In this document: positions 52,317-61,890 of the stretch, one piece after another
Layout: each line of letters opens with the position of its first letter
Position numbering within the stretch: the first letter of the stretch is position 1
Assembly (NCBI RefSeq): GCF_000318095.2
Contig: NZ_KB290714.1
Location: 369,875 to 433,874 of the forward strand
DNA from: Alloprevotella sp. oral taxon 473 str. F0040
GTDB lineage: Bacteria; Bacteroidota; Bacteroidia; Bacteroidales; Bacteroidaceae
Reading direction: 5' to 3'
Length of the DNA: 64,000 nt
Program-made: the position numbers and the translations under genes
The notes under the pieces: model-generated
Told to the model about the DNA's origin: nothing
The model's input: the letters and a program-made list of their open reading frames with translations, nothing else
Database searches by the model: none

Positions 52317-55148
52317 TTATTTTTTTTGCATCACACCTTGGGGGAGCATAATGATTGTTGCGCGGTTGCGGTCACGAAGGATTACGCTATTGACGAAGGT
52401 TTTGATGTCCTCTGAGGTGACAGCATCGAGGGCTTCAAGGTAGCCTTTGCGACCATCCTTGCCCCAGTTGTTTTTGGCCGCAATCAGGCCTTGCCAGTAG
52501 CCATTGCGACGTTGGCTTTCTTCATATTCCTTGTGTTCGAATTGCTTCACTTCGTTCAATTCCTCGCTGGTGACACCATCTTTAGCGATTTCATTGAGGC
52601 CTTGATCCATGAGGAGGAGCACAGAGTCTACCTTCTCGGGAGTGAAAGGAGCAAAAATTTGAAGTGAATAGAGATCTTTCACTCCGTAGCTAAGGCTTGC
52701 ATCGGCACCAACATTATAGGCCATACCACCATCTTCGCGGATAGACTTCAAATAACGCTTGGTCAAGATAGCACCAAACACGTTGGCCACTTGGGCTTCC
52801 TTTAGGCTATAAGGCTGGTTGCCTTGCCACACTTGGATGAGCATAGCTTGAGGCGTTTCCATCTTGCGCTCAAAGCGGTTTTCAACAACACCCTTGCGAG
52901 CATCGAGGTTGAGCTTGGTGTAAGCTTCGCGCTTCTTCACTGCGGGAAGAGAAGCGATGTATTGTTCGGTGAAGGTGCGGAGTGAATCTTCGTTGATGGC
53001 TCCAGTGAAGTAGAAGTCGAAGTCTCCACCCTTGTCGAAACGTTGAGCATAGAGTTGCTTGATTTTCTCGTAATCAGCTTTGCCGAGATCATCTAGAGAA
53101 AGCTGGGCCTTGCGAGGATTGTTGCCGTAGAGTGTGTGACGAAGGGAGTCGCCAAATGCCTTTTGTGGATTCTTATCGGCGTTTTCCAAAGCTGTGCGGA
53201 GCGTGTTGAGGACGGTGCGGTAAGCATCAACATCGTTCATGGGATTTTGGAAGCGGAGATAGATGAGTTCGAAAAGGGTGCGCAAGTCTTTGGGAGTGGC
53301 ACTACCAGAGAGGCTTTCACTGTAGTTGCTTACCTTGGCAGAAACAGATGCTTGTTTGCCTGTGAGCTTCTTTTCTAGCTCGGTAGCGGTGAAGCCACCC
53401 CAGCCTACGCTCTCCATGACTGGCTCAATGAGACGAGCATTGGTGAGGTCTTTTTCTGCAAACTTACTAGATCCCCCGAAGCTGCTAGCTTGGAAGAGGA
53501 CTTGGGCATCATTGAAGTCGGTCTTCTTGAAGAACACGCGAGCACCATTGCTGAGAGTCCACTGCGTGTAGCCGAAGTCGGCAGAGCTAGTCTTCACGAT
53601 TTTGCCCTTCTTAGGGAGTTTTGCAACAAGAGGGCCTGCTTTCACATTGTCCACGTAGGCTTCTATCTTAGCGTTGACACCTGCTTCGATAGCAGCTTTC
53701 ATTTCTTCGACAGTGGGCACTTTGGTGTTGTCATTCTCAGGATACATGCCCAAGAATACGAAGTTCTTTTGGGTGTCAGCCGTCAATTCTTGTATCACTC
53801 CATTTACAGCTTCAGCATTGATCATGGAGGCGAGCATCTTGTAGGTATCAAATTCGTCCTCTACGCTGGGGATACCCTTCTTTTCCAGGAAGTGGCGCAC
53901 GTATTGGGTAGTATAGAAGTTGTGCTTCTGCTTCGTGCGGTTGTTGTAGATAGCTTCAAGATTGCTGATGAGGTTTTCTGAAGCACGCTTTACCTCAGAA
54001 CTGCTGAGTCCAAACTTGGCAGCGCGTTGGATTTCTGCCATCACAGCAGTTACGGCTGCTGCATCTTGACCGGGTTTAGGAGTGAGGCTAACGGAGAAAC
54101 AATCGGCAGTCTTAGAGAGCAAATAGTTCTCATAGTTCACACCTGCATTAAGGAAGGGGCAATTTTCCTTTTGAGCAAGTTCGCCAAGACGAGCATTGAT
54201 GCCTTGTGTGATGATGGATAAGAGGTAGTTTTGCATGATTTCACCAAGCGTACCTCGCATCTCCTCAGGCATTGGGTCGGTCTTGAACATGAACGAAAGG
54301 GAGGTCATGGTCATTTCCTTGTCCTTGTCAATGACATAGATGGGTTGGTCATTGTTGGGTACTGGGTATGTCTCGTATTTCGCTGCATTGGCAGGCATCA
54401 CCACTGCACCCAAGATAGATTTTACCTTAGCTTCTACCTCATCCACGTTGATGTCACCCACAATAACAACACCTTGGAGGTCGGGGCGGTACCACTTCTT
54501 ATAATAGGCGCGGAGGAAGTCGGGCTCGAAGTTGTCGATGATTTCCATCAAGCCGATAGGCATGCGATGACCATACTTACTACCTGGATAGAGTTCGGGC
54601 AAGCGACGTTCGAGGATGCGCATCACTGCACTTGAACGCATACGCCATTCTTCGTGAATGACACCACGTTCTTTTTGAATCTCTTCTTTCTCGAGGAGTA
54701 GACCACCTGACCAGTCTGCAAGGATGAGGAGACATGAGTCGATGTTGCTACCTTTTACGGGCACGTTGTCAATGTTGTACACCGTTTCGTCAGTAGAGGT
54801 GTAGGCGTTGAGGTTTTCTCCGAACTTTACACCAATGCTTTCGCAATATTTAATGAGTTGCCCATCTTTGGGGAAGTGTTTTGAACCATTGAAAGCCATG
54901 TGCTCGAGGAAGTGAGCCAAGCCACGCTGGTTGTCATCTTCTTGCACCGAACCCACCTTCTGGGCGATGTAGAAATTGACTTGTCCTTTAGGTTCTTCAT
55001 TGTGGCGGATATAGTAGGTCAATCCGTTGGGGAGCTTGCCGATGCGCACCTCCTTATCTATGGGGAGAGGAGGGAAAGCATCCTGAGCCACCACAGGGGT
55101 GACTACTAGAGCCACTAGACTCAGTAGGAAGAGCTTGATTTTTTTCAT
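52317..55148 (-). CDS. M16 family zinc metallopeptidase (insulinase/PqqL type)
   Basis: 943 residues. Signal peptide (MKKIKLFLLSLVALVVTPVVAQ), then two repeated M16 halves. The inverted zinc motif HFLEH is at residues 79-83 (RGLAHFLEHMAFNG), with the third ligand region KERGVIHEEWRM downstream. The second half (from about 520) lacks the motif, as usual for the inactive C-terminal half. Periplasmic, probably degrading peptides. Own promoter and terminator. Confidence 0.94.
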   Translation of the reverse strand: MKKIKLFLLSLVALVVTPVVAQDAFPPLPIDKEVRIGKLPNGLTYYIRHNEEPKGQVNFYIAQKVGSVQEDDNQRGLAHFLEHMAFNGSKHFPKDGQLIKYCESIGVKFGENLNAYTSTDETVYNIDNVPVKGSNIDSCLLILADWSGGLLLEKEEIQKERGVIHEEWRMRSSAVMRILERRLPELYPGSKYGHRMPIGLMEIIDNFEPDFLRAYYKKWYRPDLQGVVIVGDINVDEVEAKVKSILGAVVMPANAAKYETYPVPNNDQPIYVIDKDKEMTMTSLSFMFKTDPMPEEMRGTLGEIMQNYLLSIITQGINARLGELAQKENCPFLNAGVNYENYLLSKTADCFSVSLTPKPGQDAAAVTAVMAEIQRAAKFGLSSSEVKRASENLISNLEAIYNNRTKQKHNFYTTQYVRHFLEKKGIPSVEDEFDTYKMLASMINAEAVNGVIQELTADTQKNFVFLGMYPENDNTKVPTVEEMKAAIEAGVNAKIEAYVDNVKAGPLVAKLPKKGKIVKTSSADFGYTQWTLSNGARVFFKKTDFNDAQVLFQASSFGGSSKFAEKDLTNARLIEPVMESVGWGGFTATELEKKLTGKQASVSAKVSNYSESLSGSATPKDLRTLFELIYLRFQNPMNDVDAYRTVLNTLRTALENADKNPQKAFGDSLRHTLYGNNPRKAQLSLDDLGKADYEKIKQLYAQRFDKGGDFDFYFTGAINEDSLRTFTEQYIASLPAVKKREAYTKLNLDARKGVVENRFERKMETPQAMLIQVWQGNQPYSLKEAQVANVFGAILTKRYLKSIREDGGMAYNVGADASLSYGVKDLYSLQIFAPFTPEKVDSVLLLMDQGLNEIAKDGVTSEELNEVKQFEHKEYEESQRRNGYWQGLIAAKNNWGKDGRKGYLEALDAVTSEDIKTFVNSVILRDRNRATIIMLPQGVMQKK

Positions 55149-55202
55149 ATATACTCAGATTATAGAATGAATACGAAAGGGTAAGATTGAGAGAACTTGA
55201 AG

Positions 55203-55233
55203 CAAAGGTAAGCATTTGTCGCTAGTTTGCAAA
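55203..55233 (-). promoter_or_regulatory. Promoter of the M16 protease gene
   Basis: Minus-strand TACCTTTG (55210-55203) and TTTG (55233-55230), spacer 19 bp. Confidence 0.7.
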
Positions 55234-55303
55234 GCCTTCTTGTTGACAAATGCAAGAGATTCTATGGAAAATTTATAAGTATGATTGTACCTCCAAAGGC
55301 AGA

Positions 55304-55332
55304 GAAACCTTCCCAGAAAGAGGGAAGGCTTC
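55304..55332 (-). terminator. Terminator-like hairpin after the acyl-CoA synthetase gene
   Basis: 11-bp stem GAAACCTTCCC (55304-55314) with 55322-55332, one G-T pair, 7-base loop. Only a short T-rich stretch follows. Confidence 0.6.
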
Positions 55333-55372
55333 TTGAGCTATCAGTTTTGGGGTTCTTCGAGAGAATGCCTCT

Positions 55373-57187
55373 TTACTCTACATACATGCCTTCGATTTGT
55401 TCTGCATAGCGGTCGTAGACCACTCGGCGTTTAATCTTCAATGTATTGGTGATTTCACCATTCTCTATAGAGAGGGGTTCAGGCAGAAGTACGAAGCGTT
55501 TGATTTTTTCGTAGGCTGCGAGGTCTTGCTGAAGTGTGTCGATGTGTTGTGCCAAGAACTTTTTGACACGAGTGTCTGTGCAAAGGGCTTCACGAGAATC
55601 AAATGTGATACCTTGGGTAGCAGCCCAATCCTCGATAGCCTTGTAGTTAGGGACAATCAAAGCAGAGACAAATTTACGTTGGTCTGCGATTACCACTACT
55701 TGCTCGAAGTGGCGATCAATCGTGAGTTTGCCTTCTATAGCTTGAGGGGCTACATATTTTCCGTTACTCGTCTTGAAGAGATCTTTTATGCGCTCTGTGA
55801 TATATAGCTCGCCATCTTTAATGTAACCAGCATCACCTGTGCGCAACCAGCCATCCTCGGTGAAAGACTTTCGGGTTTCTTCTTCTTTCTTGTAGTATCC
55901 TGGAGTGACTGTAGCGCCACGTACTAGGATTTCGTTATTGGCTCCATCTATTTTGACCTCGACTCCTGGTAAAGGGCGACCAATGCTTCCCATAGATACG
56001 AGTTTGCCAGGGTGGTCGCAGGATACTGTAGCACAGGTCTCTGTGAGGCCATAGCCTGCTAGCATGTCGAAGCCTGCTGCATGCACGAAGCGTTCCACTT
56101 CTGGAGAAACAGTAGCACCTGCCACAGGGAAGATGTTGGGGCGTGTTAGTCCAAGAGTCTTGCGAAGCAATCGGAGTAACGTCTTGTCGTAGGCTGCATA
56201 TTTCATGCGCAGACCGAGGGGAGGTTGCTTTCCTTTTGAAGTGTATTTCTCCCAGACTTCACCACCAACTTTGAGAGCATCTTTAATGAGACTGCGTTGG
56301 AGTGCGCTGCCCGATTCCATTTTATCTAGTACACCTTGATATACTTTTTCCCAAAATCTGGGTACAGCACACATACAAGTGGGTTGTACCTCGCGCATGC
56401 TGCGCTGGATGTCGAGCGGTCGTAGATTGATCGCAAGGTGAGCTCCGCAACTGAGACAGAGTTTTGCCCAGGCTCCTTCAAAGACGTGGCTGAAAGGAAG
56501 GAAATTGATGATAACATCCTCGGGAGTGATGGTGAAAACCTTGGTGTGTGCTTCAAGAGCAAAGCGATATTGCGAGTGAAGCAAGATGACTCCTTTGGAT
56601 TGCCCTGTGGTGCCACTCGTGTATAGGATGTTGGCGATATCTGAGTCTTGGGCTTCGTTTACGCGGCGTTGCACCTCAGCTTGGTAGCGTGGTTCGTTGA
56701 TTCCTAAACGTAGAAACTCATCGAAGCTCATGGAGATGTTGTCACTGGGGTGACGTTCAACCTTAGGGTCGAAGATGACAATGTGTTCTAGTGAGTGGCA
56801 GAGGCCTAATACACTCCAGGTTGCATCGTATTGCTGCTGTTCACCTACAAAGATAATACGAATCTGCGCATCATTCACCATATATTGCACCTGTGCTCCA
56901 GCAGTGGTGGCATAAAAAGGAATTAAAGCGGCACGGGAACGGAAGCATCCGAATTCTACAAATAGACTTTCTGGCTTGTTTTGTGAAAACACAGCTACAT
57001 TGTCTTGGACTCCAATGCCCAAAGCTACTAGAGAGCGCGCAGATTGATCGACGCGACGTGCAAAGAGATTCCAGGAAATACCCATCCACTGCTCGCGATC
57101 GTAGTCGCGATAGCTGAGGGCTATCTTTTCACCGTATTTTTCGGCTGACTTCTCAATGAGTTGAGAAAGATGACAAAGGATTTGCAT
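55373..57187 (-). CDS. Long-chain-fatty-acid-CoA ligase
   Basis: 604 residues, AMP-forming acyl-CoA synthetase. ATP motif YTSGTTGQSKGVILLH, GYGLTETCATVSCD, WLRTGDAGYIKDGELYITERIKD and the C-terminal lysine region TNTLKIKRR are all present. It activates free fatty acids for lipid synthesis or remodelling. Single gene with a -7 box upstream; no fatty-acid degradation genes are next to it. Confidence 0.93.
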   Translation of the reverse strand: MQILCHLSQLIEKSAEKYGEKIALSYRDYDREQWMGISWNLFARRVDQSARSLVALGIGVQDNVAVFSQNKPESLFVEFGCFRSRAALIPFYATTAGAQVQYMVNDAQIRIIFVGEQQQYDATWSVLGLCHSLEHIVIFDPKVERHPSDNISMSFDEFLRLGINEPRYQAEVQRRVNEAQDSDIANILYTSGTTGQSKGVILLHSQYRFALEAHTKVFTITPEDVIINFLPFSHVFEGAWAKLCLSCGAHLAINLRPLDIQRSMREVQPTCMCAVPRFWEKVYQGVLDKMESGSALQRSLIKDALKVGGEVWEKYTSKGKQPPLGLRMKYAAYDKTLLRLLRKTLGLTRPNIFPVAGATVSPEVERFVHAAGFDMLAGYGLTETCATVSCDHPGKLVSMGSIGRPLPGVEVKIDGANNEILVRGATVTPGYYKKEEETRKSFTEDGWLRTGDAGYIKDGELYITERIKDLFKTSNGKYVAPQAIEGKLTIDRHFEQVVVIADQRKFVSALIVPNYKAIEDWAATQGITFDSREALCTDTRVKKFLAQHIDTLQQDLAAYEKIKRFVLLPEPLSIENGEITNTLKIKRRVVYDRYAEQIEGMYVE

Positions 57188-57352
57188 AACTAGTTGTGTG
57201 CGATAGGAAGGAGAGGGGCAAAGCCGCTATCTCATCAAACGAGGGAATGAGTATCTAAGTTAGGACGTGTTGGAGATAGCGGAAGGCTCTCTTTGAAGCA
57301 GATGACCAAGCTGGCGTCTAAGCTTTATATAGTAAAAGCTCCTTAGATGGGG

Positions 57353-57360
57353 CAAAGTTA
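57353..57360 (-). promoter_or_regulatory. -7 box of the acyl-CoA ligase gene
   Basis: Minus-strand TAACTTTG (57360-57353), about 165 bases before the start. No matching -33 box found. Confidence 0.45.
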
Positions 57361-57450
57361 GTGCTTTATTTCGTATTATAGATTAAATCACTGCACAAAT
57401 CTTGCAAATTTGCGCAAATGTGTTCTTCGCTTTTTCTGATGGTGTATTCT

Positions 57451-57520
57451 AAAACACGGAAATAAGAAATTATTTTTAGGGATTTTATCCTTAAAGAAAC
57501 TCTTCCTGTTTCCGTGTTTT
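57451..57520. repeat. Inverted repeat AAAACACGGAAA with inner hairpin
   Basis: Perfect 12-bp arms (57451-57462 and 57509-57520) enclose 46 bases that can form a smaller hairpin (TTAGGGAT/ATCCTTAA). It may be the tatD terminator or a structured RNA; no T-run follows on either side. Confidence 0.6.
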
Positions 57521-57678
57521 AAGCGTGCATCGGATTAAAATCGGATGCCGCTGTTTGGATTAATCGTCATCTTCTTGAATTGTTATTGGAGCTTTGAGAG
57601 ATTGCAAATCTCGGAGATGGCTTTATTGGCGATAATAACAGAAATGACAGCAGTTACTCTCTGATGGAGTAGTTGTTG

Positions 57679-58248
57679 TTAAGGGAGAGCATCAGTCTCT
57701 CGGTGACGACGCTCTGGGGGAGTAATGTCGTAAGACACTTCGTTGTAGCGTGTTCCAAAACTCAAGTCAAACCCAGCATCGAGCAGTTGTTGAGCTAGTG
57801 CTGGTTTTCCTCGAAATCCGTGAATCGTCCACACTTGTAGAGGGCGCAGAATTTTGCGAGCTTGAAGAATGACATCAAAGGCTCGGACGATGTGGAGAGT
57901 CATGGGGAGCTTTCGTTGCTCAGACTCTTCCACTTGTGCGCAAAACACCGACCATTGGATGTCAAGACTAGCACCGCGTAAACGATCAAAGCCACATTCT
58001 CCTATTTGTACCACTTGAGGCAAAGCCCATAGTTGAGACAAACTAGCTTTGTATTCTTCAAGATTGAAATCATCGTCGAGTGTCCACCACGGATGGATGC
58101 CTGCAGCGTAGAGTCCTTGAGGCTGGAGTTGCTGAGAGCTTGGATAGGTAGCCCAGACTTTGGGATTGCGCACTATATCTTGCGGCAAACTCACAATACC
58201 AGTGCCCGCAGGAATGTCAAGGCGATGGGTGTGAAAGTCGAAATCCAT
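57679..58248 (-). CDS. TatD-like hydrolase (short at the C-terminus)
   Basis: 189 residues. TatD-family metal-dependent hydrolase/DNase. Metal-binding DFHTHR at the N-terminus, YAAGIHPWW, QIGECGFDRL, MTLHIVRAFD, WTIHGFRG and the final RRHRETD are visible. The reading frame ends three residues after ETD, whereas family members normally continue about 25-40 residues. The first His box is complete, so catalytic residues are mostly present. See the finding on the possible in-frame continuation. It follows yidD after 141 bases, a neighbourhood usual in the phylum. Confidence 0.75.
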   Translation of the reverse strand: MDFDFHTHRLDIPAGTGIVSLPQDIVRNPKVWATYPSSQQLQPQGLYAAGIHPWWTLDDDFNLEEYKASLSQLWALPQVVQIGECGFDRLRGASLDIQWSVFCAQVEESEQRKLPMTLHIVRAFDVILQARKILRPLQVWTIHGFRGKPALAQQLLDAGFDLSFGTRYNEVSYDITPPERRHRETDALP

Positions 58249-58389
58249 GGAAGAAATGGGGTAGATGATAAGTCGCTATTGTGAGATGGTATAAGTTCTT
58301 CTCGTTTCAGTTAGGGTTTGTAGACATAGCCCTAACTAGTTTTTTTGATTGTTCATATTCTATATGCGACAATCGGTCTGCGAAGAACT

Positions 58390-58635
58390 TTAGGGCACGG
58401 GGTCGTAGCCATGTCCGCCCCAAGGATGACAGCGAAGTATGCGACGAACAGCTAAATACATGCCTTTGAAAGGGCCATGCTTGCGAAGAGCTTCTACCGC
58501 ATATTGTGAGCAAGTTGGGGTGAAACGACAAGAAGGAGGGGTGAGGGGTGAGACAAAACGCTGGTAGAAACGGATGGGGAGAATGAGGAGTCCAGCTATG
58601 ACACGGGAAAAAGTATGAAAAATCATAGTATGCAA
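58390..58635 (-). CDS. yidD: Membrane protein insertion efficiency factor YidD
   Basis: 81 residues, with the diagnostic cysteine-rich motif [19 protein letters not shown] and the closing [12 protein letters not shown]. It assists YidC-dependent insertion. ATG at 58635 or 58626. It begins 5 bases after rnpA, as in most bacteria, so the two are cotranscribed. Confidence 0.93.
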   Translation of the reverse strand: MHTMIFHTFSRVIAGLLILPIRFYQRFVSPLTPPSCRFTPTCSQYAVEALRKHGPFKGMYLAVRRILRCHPWGGHGYDPVP

Positions 58636-58640
58636 AAGGA

Positions 58641-59105
58641 TTATGAGTCTGCGTTTGAGACACTTGTGTTGTTTGTAGCAGTGGTTGTGGTGGAGGCACT
58701 AGCGCGTTCGTTAGCGGAAGTAGCATTGACTTTCTCCACAACGCGATGAAGCAGGTTCACCAGTCGTTTATGTACCAGCGCACTGTCTTGAGGTTGATCG
58801 GCCACCCACACGAATCCAAGGTGAAGAGCTATGTTTTCTGGAAGTTGTTCCCAAAGAATCTCTTTGTAGAGGCGATAGGCTTCACGAATCTGTCGTTTAG
58901 CTCGATTACGATCCACTGCATGTCTTAGTCTCCGCTTGGCAACAGAAATGAGTACCTGCACTCGTGGCCCTTTTCCCTCGTAGGTATGGGTGCGCATAAT
59001 GGCACGGAGAGGAAAGGATACAGCCGATCTTGCTCCAGCGGTGAAGAGTTGGTCTATATCACGTTGTAGACAGAGATGTTCGGCTTTGGGAAACTTGTGA
59101 CGCAT
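58641..59105 (-). CDS. rnpA: Ribonuclease P protein component
   Basis: 154 residues. Protein subunit that supports the RNase P RNA in tRNA 5' processing. The RNR motif is present ([18 protein letters not shown]). The last 25 residues are Ala/Ser/Thr/Asn-rich and probably disordered, a modest extension of the usual length. rpmH, often upstream of rnpA, is not here; hemD precedes it after a terminator. Confidence 0.93.
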   Translation of the reverse strand: MRHKFPKAEHLCLQRDIDQLFTAGARSAVSFPLRAIMRTHTYEGKGPRVQVLISVAKRRLRHAVDRNRAKRQIREAYRLYKEILWEQLPENIALHLGFVWVADQPQDSALVHKRLVNLLHRVVEKVNATSANERASASTTTTATNNTSVSNADS

Positions 59106-59232
59106 AACGAACGATAAGATTACGCCCTTAATGACGATGGTGGGATGGTTTGTAGAAACAGCCTTGCCTCTTTAAAGATAATCAATCTACTGAACCGTTT
59201 AGGGGGTCATCCTTAGACTGTAAAAACAAAAA

Positions 59233-59268
59233 GTGGTCACTAACCCACTAGAGTGGGGCAGTGGCCAC
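59233..59268 (-). terminator. Terminator of hemD
   Basis: 9-bp stem GTGGTCACT/AGTGGCCAC (59233-59241, 59260-59268) with an inner CCCACT..AGTGGG pairing; TTTTTGTTTTT follows on the minus strand. Confidence 0.85.
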
Positions 59269-59290
59269 CGATATGTTAGGAAGCAAAAGC

Positions 59291-60025
59291 TTATTTGCTA
59301 TTTTCTTCGCGGATGAAATTGCCAAGGCTTTCGGCAATAGAACCGCTAACTTTCAAGTCGACTCTCAGACCAGCCTCTTCAATGGCCTTAGCTGTGGCAT
59401 CACCAAAGCAGCCTAAGCGGATGTCGCCTTGATTGAAGTTGGGGAAATTGCTAAGCAGGCTCTGCACTCCTACAGGAGTGAAGATGAGAATCATGTCATA
59501 GTTCTTAAACGTATCCTCATCGAGATTAGCTTGCACGGTGCGGAACATTGCGCACTCAGTGTGTTTGATTTTCTTTTGGTCGAGCTGCCCTGCGATTTCG
59601 AGAGAAGTGCCTTCAGAGAGAGGGAAGAGATACTTCTCAGTCTTGTGTTTAGCCATCACGGTGAGGAGTTCTGGCCAGTGACCACTCGAACCGAAGAACA
59701 CCTTGCGCTTGCGGTATTGCACAAACTTTTGGATATAGAGAATCACCTTCTCAGAAATGCCGAAGTATTTCATATCTTCTGGCAGAGTGACACGGAGTTC
59801 TTTGCAAAGGTGGAAGAAGTGCTCGATAGCATTGCGTGAGTTGAACACAATAGCTGTGTGGTCGAGTATGTTCACCTTTTGGCTGCGAAATTCACGAGCT
59901 TCCAAGCCTTCGACCTTCACGAAGGGTTGAAAGGTGAACTCTACGCCTAAGTTCTGGGCTATGTCGTGATAGGGCGACTTCTCTGTGGTAGGTGCGGGTT
60001 GCGAAACAAGAACTTTCTTGATCAT
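59291..60025 (-). CDS. hemD: Uroporphyrinogen-III synthase
   Basis: 244 residues. Cyclises hydroxymethylbilane in heme/siroheme synthesis. Low-conservation family; seen are KVLVSQPAPTTE, AIVFNSRNAIEHFF and the C-terminal ILIFTPVGVQSL and CFGDATAKAIEEAGLRVD. It is directly downstream of the DUF4271 gene with a 57-base gap, the usual pair in Bacteroidales. No other heme gene is nearby. Confidence 0.85.
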   Translation of the reverse strand: MIKKVLVSQPAPTTEKSPYHDIAQNLGVEFTFQPFVKVEGLEAREFRSQKVNILDHTAIVFNSRNAIEHFFHLCKELRVTLPEDMKYFGISEKVILYIQKFVQYRKRKVFFGSSGHWPELLTVMAKHKTEKYLFPLSEGTSLEIAGQLDQKKIKHTECAMFRTVQANLDEDTFKNYDMILIFTPVGVQSLLSNFPNFNQGDIRLGCFGDATAKAIEEAGLRVDLKVSGSIAESLGNFIREENSK

Positions 60026-60082
60026 CGTGAAAGGTTAGAATGATATTTAGCGAAGGAGGCTATACGTTTTTGTTCTAGGAGC

Positions 60083-61072
60083 TTACAAAAGTGTGGCGTT
60101 TTGATAGGTCACAGCGAGTAGCGTTCCTCCGAGAAGTACGTAGGGTACAATTTCTAAGGCGCAAAAATACAAAATAATGTGCAAATAGCCTACCATACCC
60201 TTGAAAAATGTGTCGTAACACTTATAGAGTAGTAGCATTTTGACAATCGCCATAAGCAAAACGTAGGCGATTATTGCTTCCCGATACGATAAATCAAAAA
60301 AGATGACCAAGAGAGTAAGAGGGAGCAGCAAGGCACCTGTAGTGAGGATCGAGATCAGGTAATAGTTATTCCAAGCACGATTACTTTCACTGGAGAAAAA
60401 TACATGGTTTACCCATCGATAAAGCACTACTTTTGCTCCATAATATCCCAAAATGATGAGCGTAGAGAGGGAGAGTAGCAGGTAAGGCGAAAGACCTTCA
60501 AACACTTCCGGCAACATCGACTGAACGAAGCCGAAGAACAAGAGACCTTGTAAGAAACTCGTTTGCAACACCAGAAAGAAACGTCCTCTTAACACCGTGT
60601 CAGCGCGGTCTATAAAGAGATTAGCGCGCGTGCGATGGTAGAAAAAGTCTTTGATGGAGGTGCGGAGAAATCGCCATGAAGCAGCAATCACCCAAGCCAT
60701 GATGACAAAACTGAGCAGCAGAATCGAAGTTACCACATCGTCGTTACGCAATTCGTAATCAATCGGCATCCCCGAAACTCCTTGATGCGCTTTGGTCGTG
60801 TGGTAATGGTCTGCAATTAGTTTCCTAACGTCAGGCGTGAATAGTTGCCAATACTGAGCATCATTTGCACTATCGGCAGGCATCGGAAACTGTGTGTCAA
60901 TGTGCTTCTTCGGCTTTGGAGGAGGAGGGAGCAGAGAAAATCGCCCATTAAACTGAGCTTTCAGTGCAGAATCGGCGGGCTCCATCGTCAAACCAGGGGC
61001 ATCATCAAGGTTGCGCACTCTAGCAGGGGAAAGCGCGCTGGGAGAAATCGTAGAAAGACTGTCGATGGGCAT
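60083..61072 (-). CDS. DUF4271 membrane protein
   Basis: 329 residues. An N-terminal soluble part of about 110 residues (Pro-rich, PPPPKPKKHID) is followed by at least seven membrane segments (VTSILLLSFVIMAWVIA, LLFFGFVQSML, LLLSLSTLIILGYYGAK, and so on). Known only from Bacteroidota; its place before hemD is conserved, but a role in heme metabolism is not proven. Confidence 0.85.
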   Translation of the reverse strand: MPIDSLSTISPSALSPARVRNLDDAPGLTMEPADSALKAQFNGRFSLLPPPPKPKKHIDTQFPMPADSANDAQYWQLFTPDVRKLIADHYHTTKAHQGVSGMPIDYELRNDDVVTSILLLSFVIMAWVIAASWRFLRTSIKDFFYHRTRANLFIDRADTVLRGRFFLVLQTSFLQGLLFFGFVQSMLPEVFEGLSPYLLLSLSTLIILGYYGAKVVLYRWVNHVFFSSESNRAWNNYYLISILTTGALLLPLTLLVIFFDLSYREAIIAYVLLMAIVKMLLLYKCYDTFFKGMVGYLHIILYFCALEIVPYVLLGGTLLAVTYQNATLL

Positions 61073-61191
61073 GATGAAAACTATCGATATTTGACGAAAG
61101 GAAAAGATGACTCAAGCAAAACTTCCTATGCTCGGTGAAGAAGTTTGGATGAGGCTATGTAGAACTACTCGTGGCAGATGGAATTTCTGCT

Positions 61192-61767
61192 TTATAAAGC
61201 AGCAAATCGTCGAATAGAGGAGTCCCAAAGTGGAGTTTCTTCGCAGAGTTGCACAGCTTCTTCGGGAGTAGCAGCCACTTTCCAAATATCGCTATGAACA
61301 CGGCGCATGAACTGTTGGTCGATGCAACGCTCGAGTTGCGAGAGCAACGGATCAAAATAGCCTTCCGTGTTGAGCACCACAATGGGTTTGAGGAAGAGAC
61401 CAAGTTGTTTCCAGGTAATCACTTCCAATAGTTCTTCGAGTGTGCCCACGCCACCAGGACAAGCGATGCAAGCATCTGCCCGATCCGCCATCATCGTTTT
61501 GCGCTCGTGCATGTTGGGGGTAATCACAAGTTCCGTCATTCCTTTGTGTTGCCATGATTCGTCAATCATGAATTGAGGAATGATGCCAATCGCCTCTCCT
61601 CCCTTTTCCACGCAAGCATCGATGGTCGCCCCCATGAGTCCAGTGCGACCTGCACCATTGATGAGAATATGGCTACGCTCGGCTAGGATTTCTCCCAGCC
61701 GAGCGGCAGCTTGTGTGTAAACTTCAGGCACTTGTCCTGAAGAGGCAGCATATACAGTGATATTCAC
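61192..61767 (-). CDS. LOG family protein (nucleotide 5'-monophosphate nucleosidase)
   Basis: 191 residues, TIGR00730/YvdD type. Rossmann-like fold with PGGVGTLEELLEV, the family's catalytic motif, and GAGRTGLMGATIDACVEKGGEAIGI. These proteins hydrolyse the N-glycosidic bond of (modified) AMP and are often labelled lysine decarboxylases in error. It follows metK by 123 bases. Confidence 0.92.
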   Translation of the reverse strand: MNITVYAASSGQVPEVYTQAAARLGEILAERSHILINGAGRTGLMGATIDACVEKGGEAIGIIPQFMIDESWQHKGMTELVITPNMHERKTMMADRADACIACPGGVGTLEELLEVITWKQLGLFLKPIVVLNTEGYFDPLLSQLERCIDQQFMRRVHSDIWKVAATPEEAVQLCEETPLWDSSIRRFAAL

Positions 61768-61890
61768 GTTTGTATGTCGGTTTTAGAGGGTTATACACGC
61801 TGGCTATTCGTAGCCTAAGGCGTTTTAACTCCAATCGGTCATTATCGGGTCTAATCGTCAGTGAGTTGTTGTGAAACAACTTTCTGCGAC

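Larger units (their letters stand above)
57188..57678. other. Intergenic region with a long inverted repeat
   Basis: About 490 bases between the acyl-CoA ligase start and the tatD stop. It holds the ligase's -7 box, the hairpin at 57451-57520 and, next to tatD, an in-frame open stretch after the tatD stop (57586-57678). No further gene is supported. Confidence 0.6.
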
